Shown here: piece after piece, positions 7,817-15,632 of the stretch
How positions within the stretch are numbered: position 1 is the stretch's first letter
How the letters are laid out: each line of letters opens with the position of its first letter
Source of the DNA: COE1 sp965114465
GTDB taxonomy: Bacteria > Bacillota > Clostridia > Lachnospirales > Lachnospiraceae
Assembly: GCA_965114465.1 (NCBI GenBank)
Contig: CBCOYO010000046.1
Location: 1-23,542, forward strand
Reading direction: 5' to 3'
DNA length: 23,542 nt
Notes under the pieces: generated by a model
Told to the model about the DNA's origin: nothing
Database searches by the model: none
What the model saw: only the letters and a program-made list of their open reading frames with translations
Translations under genes and position numbers: made by a program

Positions 7817-10003
7817 CTACATACTTTTCCGTTCTGCAATTTCTGCCATTTTCGCATCATTTAACCTTGTATCGCCGTGTACGCGGGAATAGGATAGATA
7901 ACCATTCATACGGTCTATTTTTGTCAAGTTCTTACTGCCGCATTTAGGACATACATCCATTTCAAGTTCTTGATGCCCGCAGTCGTCACAATATGCCAAT
8001 GACAAATTCACACCCTCATAAAATCCCATTTCCATTGCTCGCCGCACCAATGTTTTAATTGCCGAAATATTGTAGTCAATTGGATATTTTACATATTGAA
8101 TTTTACCGCCATTGGACAATTCCCAAAAACGATATTCCAAATCCTGCTTTTCTATTGGTGTAATATCTTCCGTTACATGGCAGTGAAAGCTGTTGCTGAC
8201 ATACTCTCTGTCGGAAACGCCCTCAACAATCCCATAAATTGCCCGAAACTGCTTAACCTGCAGCCCACAGAGATTCTCTGCCGGTGTGCCATAAATCGCA
8301 TACAAATTGCCGTCTTCCTCTTTAAAGCGGTTTACTTCTTTATTGATATATTCTAAAACCTCTAGCGCAAAAGCCCCATCCTCCACCAAAGATTTTCCAT
8401 TATAAAGCATCTGCATCTCATTGAGTGCCGTAATACCAAAAGACGCTGTTGCTGCTTTTAACAATGGCTTAATTTTATCAGAAAGTTTTAAATGACCGCC
8501 GAGGAATCCCCCCTCACAATATGCCAAAGGATTCGTCGAAGCGCGCATATTACCTAGGTATGCATATGTCCGAATATGAAGCTGCCTAATTAAATTCAAA
8601 TAATAATCCAGCACTTCATAAAAATCCTTACTCTCCTGTCTTGATTTTGCCAAAATCATAGGCAGATGCAATGAAACCGCACCAATATTAAAGCGGCCTA
8701 CAAATACTGGTACATCATTGCTGTCTGCCGGATATATCCCGCCGCGTTCATACCAAGGAGAAAGAAACGCACGGCATCCCATTGGCGAAATCACTTTGCC
8801 ATACTGCTTGTACATACTTGCAACATATCCTTTTCCGGTTAAGCTTAACCAGTCCGGATACATCGTTTTTGCAGAACAACGAATCCCTGCTTCAAATACC
8901 TCCTCCAACGGCTTCCCTTTCCCATGAAGGTTTTCATCATATAAAAAGACTATTTTAGGAAACAGTACTGGTTTTTTACAATCCTTTTTCCCTTGCCCCT
9001 TGCGCCGAACATTCAGCATTTGTATGGTTGCCATCCTTGCAAACCGCTCTGTCCCAATCCCCGCGGTTACTGTAATAAAAGGATAATCTCCCCTGCTGCT
9101 TGCCACAGTATTGAATTTGTATTCCCATCCTTGGAAGCCCTGCTCAAACTCGCGTTCTACATCTGCAAGCGCCTCCGCTTCTGCGCGCTCTTTATCTATG
9201 CCCAAACGGATATATTTTTCGTAGGAAGATTGATATGTTTTTTCTGCATAAGGCGCAAGTATCTTGTCCACTTCTGGCACTGTAAAGCCCCCATACTGCT
9301 GACTTGCCGCACTTAACACAATATCGCCGATTACGTCAAACGCAACATCAAGCGACTTGGGTTCATTGTACCAGATATTTCCCATCTCAAAACCGCCTGA
9401 AAGCACGCTCTGCACATCAAAAAGGCAGCAATTCATTGTATCGCGCCGTGCAGACATATCATGCACATAGATATATCCATCACGGCACGCCTGTATCTCT
9501 TCTGTTGTCATAAAAAACTTTTGATATAGTTCTTTATTAAATTGGTTAAAGATTAAACTTCTTTTTGTAGAAACTAGCGCAGAATCTGTGTTTGCGTTCT
9601 CCTTATCACCAACATACATAATCGATTGGCTTTTTTTGTAGACATCATCCATCATTCGCACAAAATCCTGCTTATAATTCCGGTAATCGCGATAACTTTT
9701 TGCGACAACGGGCTTTACTTCCTCCAATGCACTCTCCACAATATTATGCATCACAGGAATTGGCACGTCGTCAGCCTCCATCTCGTCCACCTTCTGAATT
9801 ACGTGTTCGCAAATATGGCGCTTATCTTCCTCCGTAAATTTCGTAAGCGCACGATATGCAGATTTTCCAACAGCAACAATCACTTTCTGTACATTAAAAA
9901 GCTCCTTGCTGCCGTCCTTTTTTACAACATAAATCCGTCTGCTCGGCTGATACAAATGACTAAAATCCACTTCTTCCGCCGCTTTCTGTCCCTCTGCCGC
10001 CAT
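7817..10003 (-). CDS. nrdD: Anaerobic ribonucleoside-triphosphate reductase, class III
   Basis: This 728-residue enzyme reduces NTPs to dNTPs under anoxia, using a glycyl radical made by NrdG. Residues about 22-113 are an ATP-cone allosteric domain (RRIYVVKKDGS to RDYRNYKQDF). Active-site cysteine segments are MNCCLFDV (190-197) and MGCRAFLSP (408-416). The C-terminal zinc site has C672, C675, C685 and C688 (CDDC, CPKC). The glycyl radical residue is predicted as G701 in RMNGYLS, 28 residues from the end. The local motif differs from the common RVCGYL (Met-Asn in place of Val-Cys), which also happens in other Firmicutes enzymes. The start has GAGGAGG seven bases upstream. The leader carries two NrdR boxes. 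Confidence 0.97.
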   Translation of the reverse strand: MAAEGQKAAEEVDFSHLYQPSRRIYVVKKDGSKELFNVQKVIVAVGKSAYRALTKFTEEDKRHICEHVIQKVDEMEADDVPIPVMHNIVESALEEVKPVVAKSYRDYRNYKQDFVRMMDDVYKKSQSIMYVGDKENANTDSALVSTKRSLIFNQFNKELYQKFFMTTEEIQACRDGYIYVHDMSARRDTMNCCLFDVQSVLSGGFEMGNIWYNEPKSLDVAFDVIGDIVLSAASQQYGGFTVPEVDKILAPYAEKTYQSSYEKYIRLGIDKERAEAEALADVEREFEQGFQGWEYKFNTVASSRGDYPFITVTAGIGTERFARMATIQMLNVRRKGQGKKDCKKPVLFPKIVFLYDENLHGKGKPLEEVFEAGIRCSAKTMYPDWLSLTGKGYVASMYKQYGKVISPMGCRAFLSPWYERGGIYPADSNDVPVFVGRFNIGAVSLHLPMILAKSRQESKDFYEVLDYYLNLIRQLHIRTYAYLGNMRASTNPLAYCEGGFLGGHLKLSDKIKPLLKAATASFGITALNEMQMLYNGKSLVEDGAFALEVLEYINKEVNRFKEEDGNLYAIYGTPAENLCGLQVKQFRAIYGIVEGVSDREYVSNSFHCHVTEDITPIEKQDLEYRFWELSNGGKIQYVKYPIDYNISAIKTLVRRAMEMGFYEGVNLSLAYCDDCGHQELEMDVCPKCGSKNLTKIDRMNGYLSYSRVHGDTRLNDAKMAEIAERKSM

Positions 10004-10027
10004 ACAATATCCTCCTCAAGCTAACTC

Positions 10028-10076
10028 CAATATAAACATATTTTTTGTATTTATATGGAAAAATACGTTTATATTG
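10028..10076 (-). other. Leader hairpin in the nrdD 5-prime region
   Basis: CAATATAAAC (10028-10037) and GTTTATATTG (10067-10076) are perfect 10-base inverse arms. In the minus-strand transcript they would fold just ahead of the nrdD ribosome site near 10010-10017. One arm overlaps the distal NrdR box, so this may be a side effect of that operator, or an added RNA-level control. Confidence 0.35.
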
Positions 10077-10111
10077 TGGGTGTTATTTAATTTAAACACT
10101 ATATATAGTGA
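10064..10111 (-). promoter_or_regulatory. Pair of NrdR boxes controlling nrdDG
   Basis: Box 1 is acactatatatagtga at 10096-10111, matching 15 of 16 positions of the NrdR consensus acaCwAtATATwGtGt. Box 2 at 10064-10079 (tacgtttatattgtgg) matches 10 of 16, mainly in its right half. The centres are 32 bp apart, the three-turn spacing typical of NrdR operators. They lie just downstream of the -10, from about +3 onward, where a repressor would block transcription. NrdR represses ribonucleotide reductase genes when dATP is plentiful; no nrdR gene is in this window. Confidence 0.85.
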
Positions 10112-10120
10112 TTCTTTAAT

Positions 10121-10149
10121 AGTATAATGCAATTGCCACAAGATGTCAA
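10121..10149 (-). promoter_or_regulatory. Consensus housekeeping promoter for nrdDG
   Basis: On the minus strand TTGACA (-35, 10144-10149) and TATACT (-10, 10121-10126) are spaced by exactly 17 bases. The start is predicted near 10114, giving a leader of about 110 bases. Box 1 of the NrdR pair begins about three bases after the start. Confidence 0.75.
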
Positions 10150-10235
10150 TTGTCACATTTGACGGTAATTTATAGTTGATGCCCACGACCGCATAAGGCA
10201 TTTAACCACTTTGCAGCGGCGGCACTTTTCTTTGT

Positions 10236-11012
10236 TCAGTCAAACTCAACCATATATTTGCGAAATCGCAGCGGAAGCATATTCATTTGTAATTTCGGAT
10301 TTTTCCGGGATTCTACTGCCAGACTTTTGCAGAAATGTTTAAATAATTCCTGATATTCTGCTTCTGCTTGGGCAAATACTAAAGTATCCTCGTTAAAATC
10401 ATAACCTTGTGCCAAGTACCATTGCTTATATTTCGGATGCAGTCCAAATAACTCATAAAGTTCGTCATATATCACAAAATTTTCTGCCGGAAGCCTATCA
10501 GCAAAATGCGGCATTAAAAAAGAAAGAATATTATCTCTTGCACCAATCTTTGCATATAAAATCCCGTTTTCCAACTCTGCAAAGCGCAGAAATTCTTTAT
10601 AATGATGCAGTTCGTTGGCTGTTCCCCGCTTACAGGCAAATGCTCTGTTAATATAATGATCCTGCAGTCTATCAAATATATTCCGATTATGACTGGAAAG
10701 TCCCGCAACTACAGTATGGTATACCGCATCTGCCTTATCCGCCGCACCGGACGCCATTGCAAGGCACAAGTCAAAATATGTGCTCTCACCCAATTGAGCT
10801 TTTAAGGTTTTTATTACTTTTTCCGCTTTTTGGCTGTCCGTTTCGACGCAAATATATTCCGTAAACAGACGATGTATATCTGGCTCCTTTACATCCAAAT
10901 GTATCTGATTGTGGCTCTTGATACCATGCTCCTTTTTGTATTGGTAGGCATTATAAATCCCCGTTAAAATACCTTCCATACTATCCTCACAGATTAACAC
11001 ATATTCTTCCAT
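10236..11012 (-). CDS. TIGR03915-type partner of a radical-SAM DNA-associated protein (DUF4130)
   Basis: This 258-residue protein resembles the TIGR03915/DUF4130 family, a probable DNA metabolism protein found beside TIGR03916 radical-SAM enzymes and often fused or linked to a uracil-DNA-glycosylase-like domain. Visible family segments are YNAYQYKKEHG near the start, DRLQDHYINRAFACKRGTAN in the middle and LRFAELENGILYAKI. No known catalytic motif is evident. The start used is ATG at 11012, five bases after AAGGAG; a GTG two codons earlier overlaps that site and is less likely. The stop of the upstream radical-SAM gene (11022) overlaps the AAGGAG, so the two are tightly coupled. The UDG partner seen in other genomes is absent here. 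Confidence 0.8.
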   Translation of the reverse strand: MEEYVLICEDSMEGILTGIYNAYQYKKEHGIKSHNQIHLDVKEPDIHRLFTEYICVETDSQKAEKVIKTLKAQLGESTYFDLCLAMASGAADKADAVYHTVVAGLSSHNRNIFDRLQDHYINRAFACKRGTANELHHYKEFLRFAELENGILYAKIGARDNILSFLMPHFADRLPAENFVIYDELYELFGLHPKYKQWYLAQGYDFNEDTLVFAQAEAEYQELFKHFCKSLAVESRKNPKLQMNMLPLRFRKYMVEFD

Positions 11013-11021
11013 AAACACTCC

Positions 11022-12389
11022 TTATTGATTGCTGTTATCTGTTCCAAACAATAGTTCCGCATTATTTTGGTTATCATCAAATAAGGTAAGCTGCCGATAT
11101 GTCATCCCGTCGCGGTCAAATGGTAGTTTTTCATGCATGGACAGCAAATTTCTAGTGATATAGTCTTCCTCCAGCTTTGTCTTATACATCATCTTTCCGC
11201 TGCACGTAATAAAATACAAAGCACGTTTCAGCACTACTCCTAATTTCTTTAAATCTTCAAAGTGCAAAATACCACTTCTGCGAGCATTGCAGATCCGCTT
11301 AGCGCTTTTTACGCCGATTCCCGGCACACGCAGCAATGTATGATAATCTGCCTTATTGATTTCCACTGGAAATTGATCTAAATGCTGCAAAGCCCAATCA
11401 CATTTCGGATCGAGCAGCACATTAAAATTCGGACGTTTCTCGTTTAAGAGTTCCTCAATACGGAAATGATAATAACGCATCAGCCAATCTGCCTGATACA
11501 GTCTGTGCTCCCGCAGCAGTGGCGCTGCTTGTCCTACTGCCGGAAGTTCTTTATCTTCGTTAATCCCCACATACGCAGAATAAAACACTCTTTTTAAATT
11601 AAAATTATCGTATAGCCCTTGTGCAACTGCCATAATCTGATAATCACTCTCTGGTGTTGCACCAATTATCATCTGTGTAGACTGACCTGCGGGCACAAAA
11701 GACGGCGCATTGCGGTATAATGCAAGCTCCTGTTTTCCCTGTGTAATCCCGTTTTGTATCTGCCGCATCGGCGTAAGAATATTTTTCCGATGTTTGTTCG
11801 GCGCAAGCCTATGCAGCCCTTCCGCTGTCGGCAGTTCCAAATTTACGCTCATCCTGTCCGCAAAATATCCCGTCTGCTGTATCAGCCTTGCATCAGCTCC
11901 TGGAATCCCTTTTACATGGACATATCCACGAAAGCGGTACACTGTTCTAAGCTTGTAGAGCGTTTCATAAATCAGTTCCATTGTATAACTTGGGTTATTG
12001 ATAATCCCTGAACTAAGAAATAGTCCTTCTATATAATTTCTTCGATAAAAATTCATTGTCAATTCGCATATCTCATCCGGCGTAAAAGTTGCACGAGGCA
12101 AATCATTGCTCCGGCGGTTAATACAATACTTACAATCAAAAATGCACTCGTTTGACATTAATATTTTTAACAGAGAAATACACCTTCCATCTGACGAAAA
12201 ACTGTGACAAATTCCCGCTGCCAGACAACCGCCCATATCCTTTCCATTGCCTTTCCTGTCAACGCCGGAACTGGTACATGCAACATCATATTTCGCCGCA
12301 CAGGATAATATTTCCAGCTTTTCCATAATGCCCATTTTATTATTTGTAAATGTTTGAATTTTCTCTGCACTCGCTATTTCTTGCTGCAT
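11022..12389 (-). CDS. Putative DNA modification/repair radical SAM protein (TIGR03916-type)
   Basis: This 455-residue radical-SAM protein has the cluster motif C82, C86 and C89 (CIFDCKYC) after KILMSN. The N-terminal MEKLEILSCAAKYDV (22-36) and CTSSG segments are typical of the family. Near the C-terminus, residues about 345-385 form a helix-hairpin-helix DNA-binding motif (VPGIGVKSAKRI, 354-365). Together these suggest that it acts on DNA, but no reaction is known to me for the family. The TIGR03915 partner follows after nine bases. The ATG at 12389 is preceded by GAGGGAAAGGG; an internal ATG near residue 22 would fit family N-termini too. The promoter carries a LexA-like box, consistent with a damage response. 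Confidence 0.85.
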   Translation of the reverse strand: MQQEIASAEKIQTFTNNKMGIMEKLEILSCAAKYDVACTSSGVDRKGNGKDMGGCLAAGICHSFSSDGRCISLLKILMSNECIFDCKYCINRRSNDLPRATFTPDEICELTMNFYRRNYIEGLFLSSGIINNPSYTMELIYETLYKLRTVYRFRGYVHVKGIPGADARLIQQTGYFADRMSVNLELPTAEGLHRLAPNKHRKNILTPMRQIQNGITQGKQELALYRNAPSFVPAGQSTQMIIGATPESDYQIMAVAQGLYDNFNLKRVFYSAYVGINEDKELPAVGQAAPLLREHRLYQADWLMRYYHFRIEELLNEKRPNFNVLLDPKCDWALQHLDQFPVEINKADYHTLLRVPGIGVKSAKRICNARRSGILHFEDLKKLGVVLKRALYFITCSGKMMYKTKLEEDYITRNLLSMHEKLPFDRDGMTYRQLTLFDDNQNNAELLFGTDNSNQ

Positions 12390-12440
12390 TCCCTTTCCCT
12401 CTACATTTCCTCGAACTTTTATTCTGAATATGTGTTTGTT

Positions 12441-12469
12441 ATTTTATCATACATTCGTTCGGATTGCAA
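12441..12469 (-). promoter_or_regulatory. Promoter of the radical-SAM operon with embedded LexA-like box
   Basis: On the minus strand TTGCAA (-35, 12464-12469) and TAAAAT (-10, 12441-12446) are spaced by 17 bases. Within the spacer, 12448-12461 reads CGAACGAATGTATG. This differs at one defined position from the Gram-positive SOS consensus CGAACRNRYGTTYG. A repressor there would cover the promoter. The right half-site is the weaker one. Confidence 0.5.
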
Positions 12470-12481
12470 TCAATTTTTATT

Positions 12482-12529
12482 AAAAAATCCCGATATAAGT
12501 ATTGCTTGTTCTATTTTACTTATATCAGA
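12482..12529 (-). terminator. Intrinsic terminator after the GH13 gene
   Basis: On the minus strand a perfect 10-base stem (GATATAAGTA, 12526-12517, with TACTTATATC, 12501-12492) and a 15-base loop are followed by GGGATTTTTTA. It begins 19 bases past the GH13 stop. This is the clearest rho-independent terminator in the window. Confidence 0.85.
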
Positions 12530-12547
12530 ATTTTCTTATACTATTTT

Positions 12548-14320
12548 TTAAATATTCTGCTGATTGCTTAAATACCGTATGCATATACCATTTGCATGAA
12601 GCACGTCGCCCTCTAACTTTCTGGAAAAAATAATCTTGCTGTTTTTGTCTTTAATCACTTCGATATCCTGATCACTGCTGTTTGCAATCACTTCTAGGGT
12701 TTCTCCCCAGCCCATTTTCTGGAACTGCACAATCCTTGGATTTTCATAGTCAGACGGAAAATGGAAATTGCGCTCCCGCATTAAAGGCTCTTCCTTGCGC
12801 AGCTTAATTAATTGCTTCGTTAAGGAAATCTGTTCATTATATTTGCCCTGTTCAATATCCTCCCAAGGCATACAGCGGCGGCAGTCCGGATCAAAGCTGC
12901 CCTCCATGCCTATCTCCGTGCCATAATAAACGCACACACTTCCCGGCATGGTAAATAGCAACGCCAAAAGGCTGTTGTACTCTTCAAGGTTGTTTGTCAC
13001 ATTTCTAAGCCGAATGGTATCATGTGAATCCAGCATATTAAAAAGCACATCATTGGTCTGCTGCATATAGTTGGTATAGCAGCGGTTTACCATAAACTCA
13101 AAGTCCTCTCCTGTCAAACTTTTATCTAAGAAAAAGTCCTTTAAACTGCCTGCCAGCGGATAATTCATTACAGAGTCAAATTCATCACCGCGCAGCCAGG
13201 GAATCGCGTCATGCCAAATCTCACCCAGCAAATAAATATCCGGTTTTATAGACTTTAAAGCATAGCGCAGCTCTTTGCAAAACCTATGCGAAACCTCATT
13301 TGCCACATCCATGCGGATTCCATCTACATTATACTTCTCTACCCAGCCGCACGCCATACGAATAAGATATTTGCGCACTTCCTTATTATTGGTATTTAAT
13401 TTCGGCATATTGTCGAAAAAGGCAAATGTGTAAAGCTGTCCTTTTTTCGCTGCATCCCATTTATCCGAAAATGGGAACTCATTAATCATAAACCAGTCAA
13501 AATATTGTGACCCACGCCCTTTTTCCAGCACATCCTGCCATGGCTTGAAAAAATATCCACTATGGTTAAATACCGCGTCTAGCATTACACGGATACCACG
13601 CTTATGCGCCTCCTCCACAAAGCGTGCCATCACGTCATCTCCGCCGAAATGCGGATCAATTTTCTCATAATCTGTCGTATCATACTTATGATTGGAAGGG
13701 GATTCATTTAGCGGCGTTGTATAAATTCCTGTAATCCCTAGATCCTGCAAATAATCCAGCTTATTAATTATGCCCTGCAAATCTCCGCCGTAAAGATCCC
13801 TAGACGCAACTTTCTCGCATTTCCAAGGCTTTACATTTTCAGGATTAATGGATGGATCGCCATTGCAAAACCTATCCGGAAATATTTGATACCACACAGT
13901 TTCATTGACCCATGATGGAACACGATTAATGTCAATTGGATTCATCCAAGGCATTGTAAAGCATTGTCTGCTACGTCCTTTTAAATGCATCTGTTCTTCA
14001 CTGACAAAACCATCTTCAAAATAGTACCAACGTTCATTATCTGTGACCAATTCAAAATAGTATTTCAAACGCTTAAATGCTGGTTTAATTGTGGTTGTCC
14101 ACCAAAGCTGATATTTTAATCGCTTTTTAAATGGAATATTCGCCTTTTGACCTGTCCACTCCTCGCCGCCGCCTAAAATACCGTTTGCAAAAGGATCGCC
14201 ATAAACAATGTTGATTTCCTTTACATCATATCCTGTTTTGATATTTATAATAAGCTGGTTTTCATCCAACATATAACAATAATTATCAACTGCTCTGTGA
14301 TAAACTGCTGCAAATTCCAT
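12548..14320 (-). CDS. GH13 alpha-glucan hydrolase (neopullulanase/cyclomaltodextrinase-like)
   Basis: This 590-residue enzyme has no signal peptide, so it should work in the cytoplasm on imported maltodextrins or cyclodextrins. Residues 1-130 resemble the N-terminal beta domain (CBM34-like) of GH13_20 enzymes. The (beta/alpha)8 barrel shows all four GH13 blocks: DAVFNH (248-253), GIRMDVANE (334-342, nucleophile D338), GEIWH (366-370, acid/base E367) and DSHD (431-434, stabiliser D434). A short C-terminal beta domain follows. Length and motif order are complete, so it is probably active. The exact choice between neopullulanase, maltogenic amylase and cyclomaltodextrinase cannot be made by eye. 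It has its own promoter and terminator, so it is a single-gene unit divergent from the lipoprotein gene. Confidence 0.92.
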   Translation of the reverse strand: MEFAAVYHRAVDNYCYMLDENQLIINIKTGYDVKEINIVYGDPFANGILGGGEEWTGQKANIPFKKRLKYQLWWTTTIKPAFKRLKYYFELVTDNERWYYFEDGFVSEEQMHLKGRSRQCFTMPWMNPIDINRVPSWVNETVWYQIFPDRFCNGDPSINPENVKPWKCEKVASRDLYGGDLQGIINKLDYLQDLGITGIYTTPLNESPSNHKYDTTDYEKIDPHFGGDDVMARFVEEAHKRGIRVMLDAVFNHSGYFFKPWQDVLEKGRGSQYFDWFMINEFPFSDKWDAAKKGQLYTFAFFDNMPKLNTNNKEVRKYLIRMACGWVEKYNVDGIRMDVANEVSHRFCKELRYALKSIKPDIYLLGEIWHDAIPWLRGDEFDSVMNYPLAGSLKDFFLDKSLTGEDFEFMVNRCYTNYMQQTNDVLFNMLDSHDTIRLRNVTNNLEEYNSLLALLFTMPGSVCVYYGTEIGMEGSFDPDCRRCMPWEDIEQGKYNEQISLTKQLIKLRKEEPLMRERNFHFPSDYENPRIVQFQKMGWGETLEVIANSSDQDIEVIKDKNSKIIFSRKLEGDVLHANGICIRYLSNQQNI

Positions 14321-14373
14321 AACTGTAGCCCTGCCCTTTCTAGGAAATCGTTTTCCATTTTGTAATATTTTAT

Positions 14374-14398
14374 GGCTTCCACCCTCAAACCGGAAGCC
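14374..14398 (-). other. Leader hairpin of the GH13 gene
   Basis: GGCTTCC (14374-14380) and GGAAGCC (14392-14398) form a perfect 7-base stem with an 11-base loop. It starts about four bases downstream of the predicted GH13 transcription start and may stabilise the mRNA 5-prime end. No catabolite (cre) site was recognised here. Confidence 0.4.
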
Positions 14399-14408
14399 CT
14401 TTTAGTCA

Positions 14409-14437
14409 TTATACACAAAATTTCACTGTATTGCAAC
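14409..14437 (-). promoter_or_regulatory. Promoter of the GH13 gene
   Basis: On the minus strand TTGCAA (-35, 14432-14437) and TATAAT (-10, 14409-14414) are spaced by 17 bases, a near-consensus sigma-A promoter. The leader would be about 83 bases. Confidence 0.7.
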
Positions 14438-14454
14438 CCAAAAGTAACATACAT

Positions 14455-14483
14455 TGCTTTTCATGCAAATATATGGTAAAGTG
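14455..14483 (+). promoter_or_regulatory. Predicted promoter of the repeat-bearing lipoprotein gene
   Basis: TTGCTT (14455-14460) and TAAAGT (14478-14483) are spaced by 17 bases. GATAAT follows at once and could shift the -10. It lies back to back with the GH13 promoter, with about 17 bases between the two -35 boxes. Confidence 0.4.
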
Positions 14484-14538
14484 ATAATGATTTGCTACGG
14501 TAAACAGATCAATATCAAGTAAGAAAGGCATTTATGAT

Positions 14539-15267
14539 ATGATACAAAAAATATTAAAAAATATTCCTTGTTCTAAATTACAAAAGAATAAATTATATAT
14601 TATGTACTTTTCACAAATCAATCCATTGCAAAACAGCAAATTCCAGAACAATACATTACATAACGACAAATTTCAAAACAATACATTGCAAAACGAAAAA
14701 TTCCAAAACAATACATTGCAAAACGAAAAATTCCAAAAATATAAAATTATCCTTACCACGTTATTTGTAACAGTTTGTCTTGGCGGATGCGGCAAGGCTT
14801 CCAAAGAAGATGATGCCTTTGCAGCTTTTTCGGATTCTGTAACCAATTTTTCTAATGTATTAAAAGAGGCTGATACACAACTAAACGGATTGGATGTGAC
14901 CAGTGAAGGCGCTGCGGATCAAATGTTAGAAATTCTGGATAATTTGGATAATGAATTTGCCCAGTTTGCTGCGCTTTCTGTTCCAGAAGATACACAATAC
15001 CAAAGTATTGAAACACTTGCTGACGAAGCAAGCCAAAATATGTCTGACGCAGTTTCACATTATCATGCGGCGTTTGAATCGGAAGCTTACAGTGCTTATG
15101 ACGCGGATTTAGCATATCAATATTATATCCGGGCAATGGAGCGGGTAGAATATATCGGGCATCTGCTTAGCGGCAATGAGATACCCGAAAATGATCATGT
15201 TACGGTACATGAGGAATCGAATGATAAGGAAATTTTAGAAAAGATTTTGCCGGATGAAATCGAGTAG
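14539..15267 (+). CDS. Small putative lipoprotein with Asn/Gln-rich repeats ahead of the signal peptide
   Basis: I do not recognise this protein. The 242-residue frame starts at ATG 14539 with AAAGG ten bases upstream. Residues 34-63 are three copies of a ten-residue unit (KFQNNTLHND, then KFQNNTLQNE twice) with partial units at each side. Only then comes a typical lipoprotein signal: a lysine-bearing stretch to K69, a hydrophobic core (about 70-80) and the lipobox LGGC with C84. The mature part is acidic and helical (DAFAAFSDSVTNFSNVLKEA and later segments), with no known motif. Either the cytoplasmic n-region is about 68 residues long, or translation starts inside the repeats, for example at TTG 14716, which lacks a clear ribosome site. 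It is the only plus-strand gene and has no operon partner. Confidence 0.7.
   Translation: MIQKILKNIPCSKLQKNKLYIMYFSQINPLQNSKFQNNTLHNDKFQNNTLQNEKFQNNTLQNEKFQKYKIILTTLFVTVCLGGCGKASKEDDAFAAFSDSVTNFSNVLKEADTQLNGLDVTSEGAADQMLEILDNLDNEFAQFAALSVPEDTQYQSIETLADEASQNMSDAVSHYHAAFESEAYSAYDADLAYQYYIRAMERVEYIGHLLSGNEIPENDHVTVHEESNDKEILEKILPDEIE
14623..14736 (+). repeat. 30-bp tandem repeat in the lipoprotein gene
   Basis: Three full 30-base units (from 14638, 14668 and 14698) and partial flanking units occur in direct, in-frame order. The last two full units are identical. Because the period is a multiple of three, copy-number change would lengthen or shorten the protein without a frameshift. Confidence 0.85.
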
Positions 15268-15290
15268 AGAAGTTTCCTCTTCCCTACTCG
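15261..15290 (+). terminator. Hairpin at the 3-prime end of the lipoprotein gene
   Basis: CGAGTAGAGAAG (15261-15272) pairs with CTTCCCTACTCG (15279-15290) with one mismatch and a 6-base loop, and overlaps the stop codon at 15265-15267. No U-run follows, so it is a weak terminator candidate. Confidence 0.4.
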
Positions 15291-15632
15291 TGCGCTGCCG
15301 ATACGCCATGCAATAGCATATTTCCTCTGCATCGGCGTGTGCATAAAAAAGCTATCAGAAAGTATACTCGTTAATGCATTTATCTGCCGATTTCTGTTCA
15401 ACACTGCCAATACGCTCACTCGTGATACATTTAAGCCGTCAAACGTTTTCGTTCATAAGTATAACAATGTAATTGTCAACCACAACTGCCGATAACCTTT
15501 TCTTGCTCTGGGATTTATTTTTATTTGGTACGTATTCAAAATGTTTTTCTCCAGTTCTGCAAAGACAATTTCTGTGTTGACTGCTTCTAATCTGTGTACA
15601 ATTTCCTATTCTATGCACCAAAAGCGCTGTTA
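15291..15632. other. Intergenic stretch with no supported gene
   Basis: Between the lipoprotein hairpin and the serpin stop there is a second hairpin (acgccatgca at 15303-15312 against tgcatcggcgt at 15328-15338, with one bulge). A short minus-strand reading frame of about 60 codons is also present, but it lacks a ribosome site and shows no known family. The two genes converge here. I see no clear terminator for the serpin. Confidence 0.5.

Noticed and set aside
10016..10201. Short minus-strand frame in the nrdD leader
   Set aside because: It spans the promoter and NrdR boxes, which explain this stretch better; no ribosome site was seen.
14623..14736. Possible CRISPR or iteron array
   Set aside because: The 30-base units are directly adjacent without spacers, and no replication or cas gene is nearby; they encode a peptide repeat.
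15439..15621. Minus-strand frame of about 60 codons downstream of the serpin
   Set aside because: There is no ribosome site, no family resemblance and unusual composition; it is treated as non-coding.
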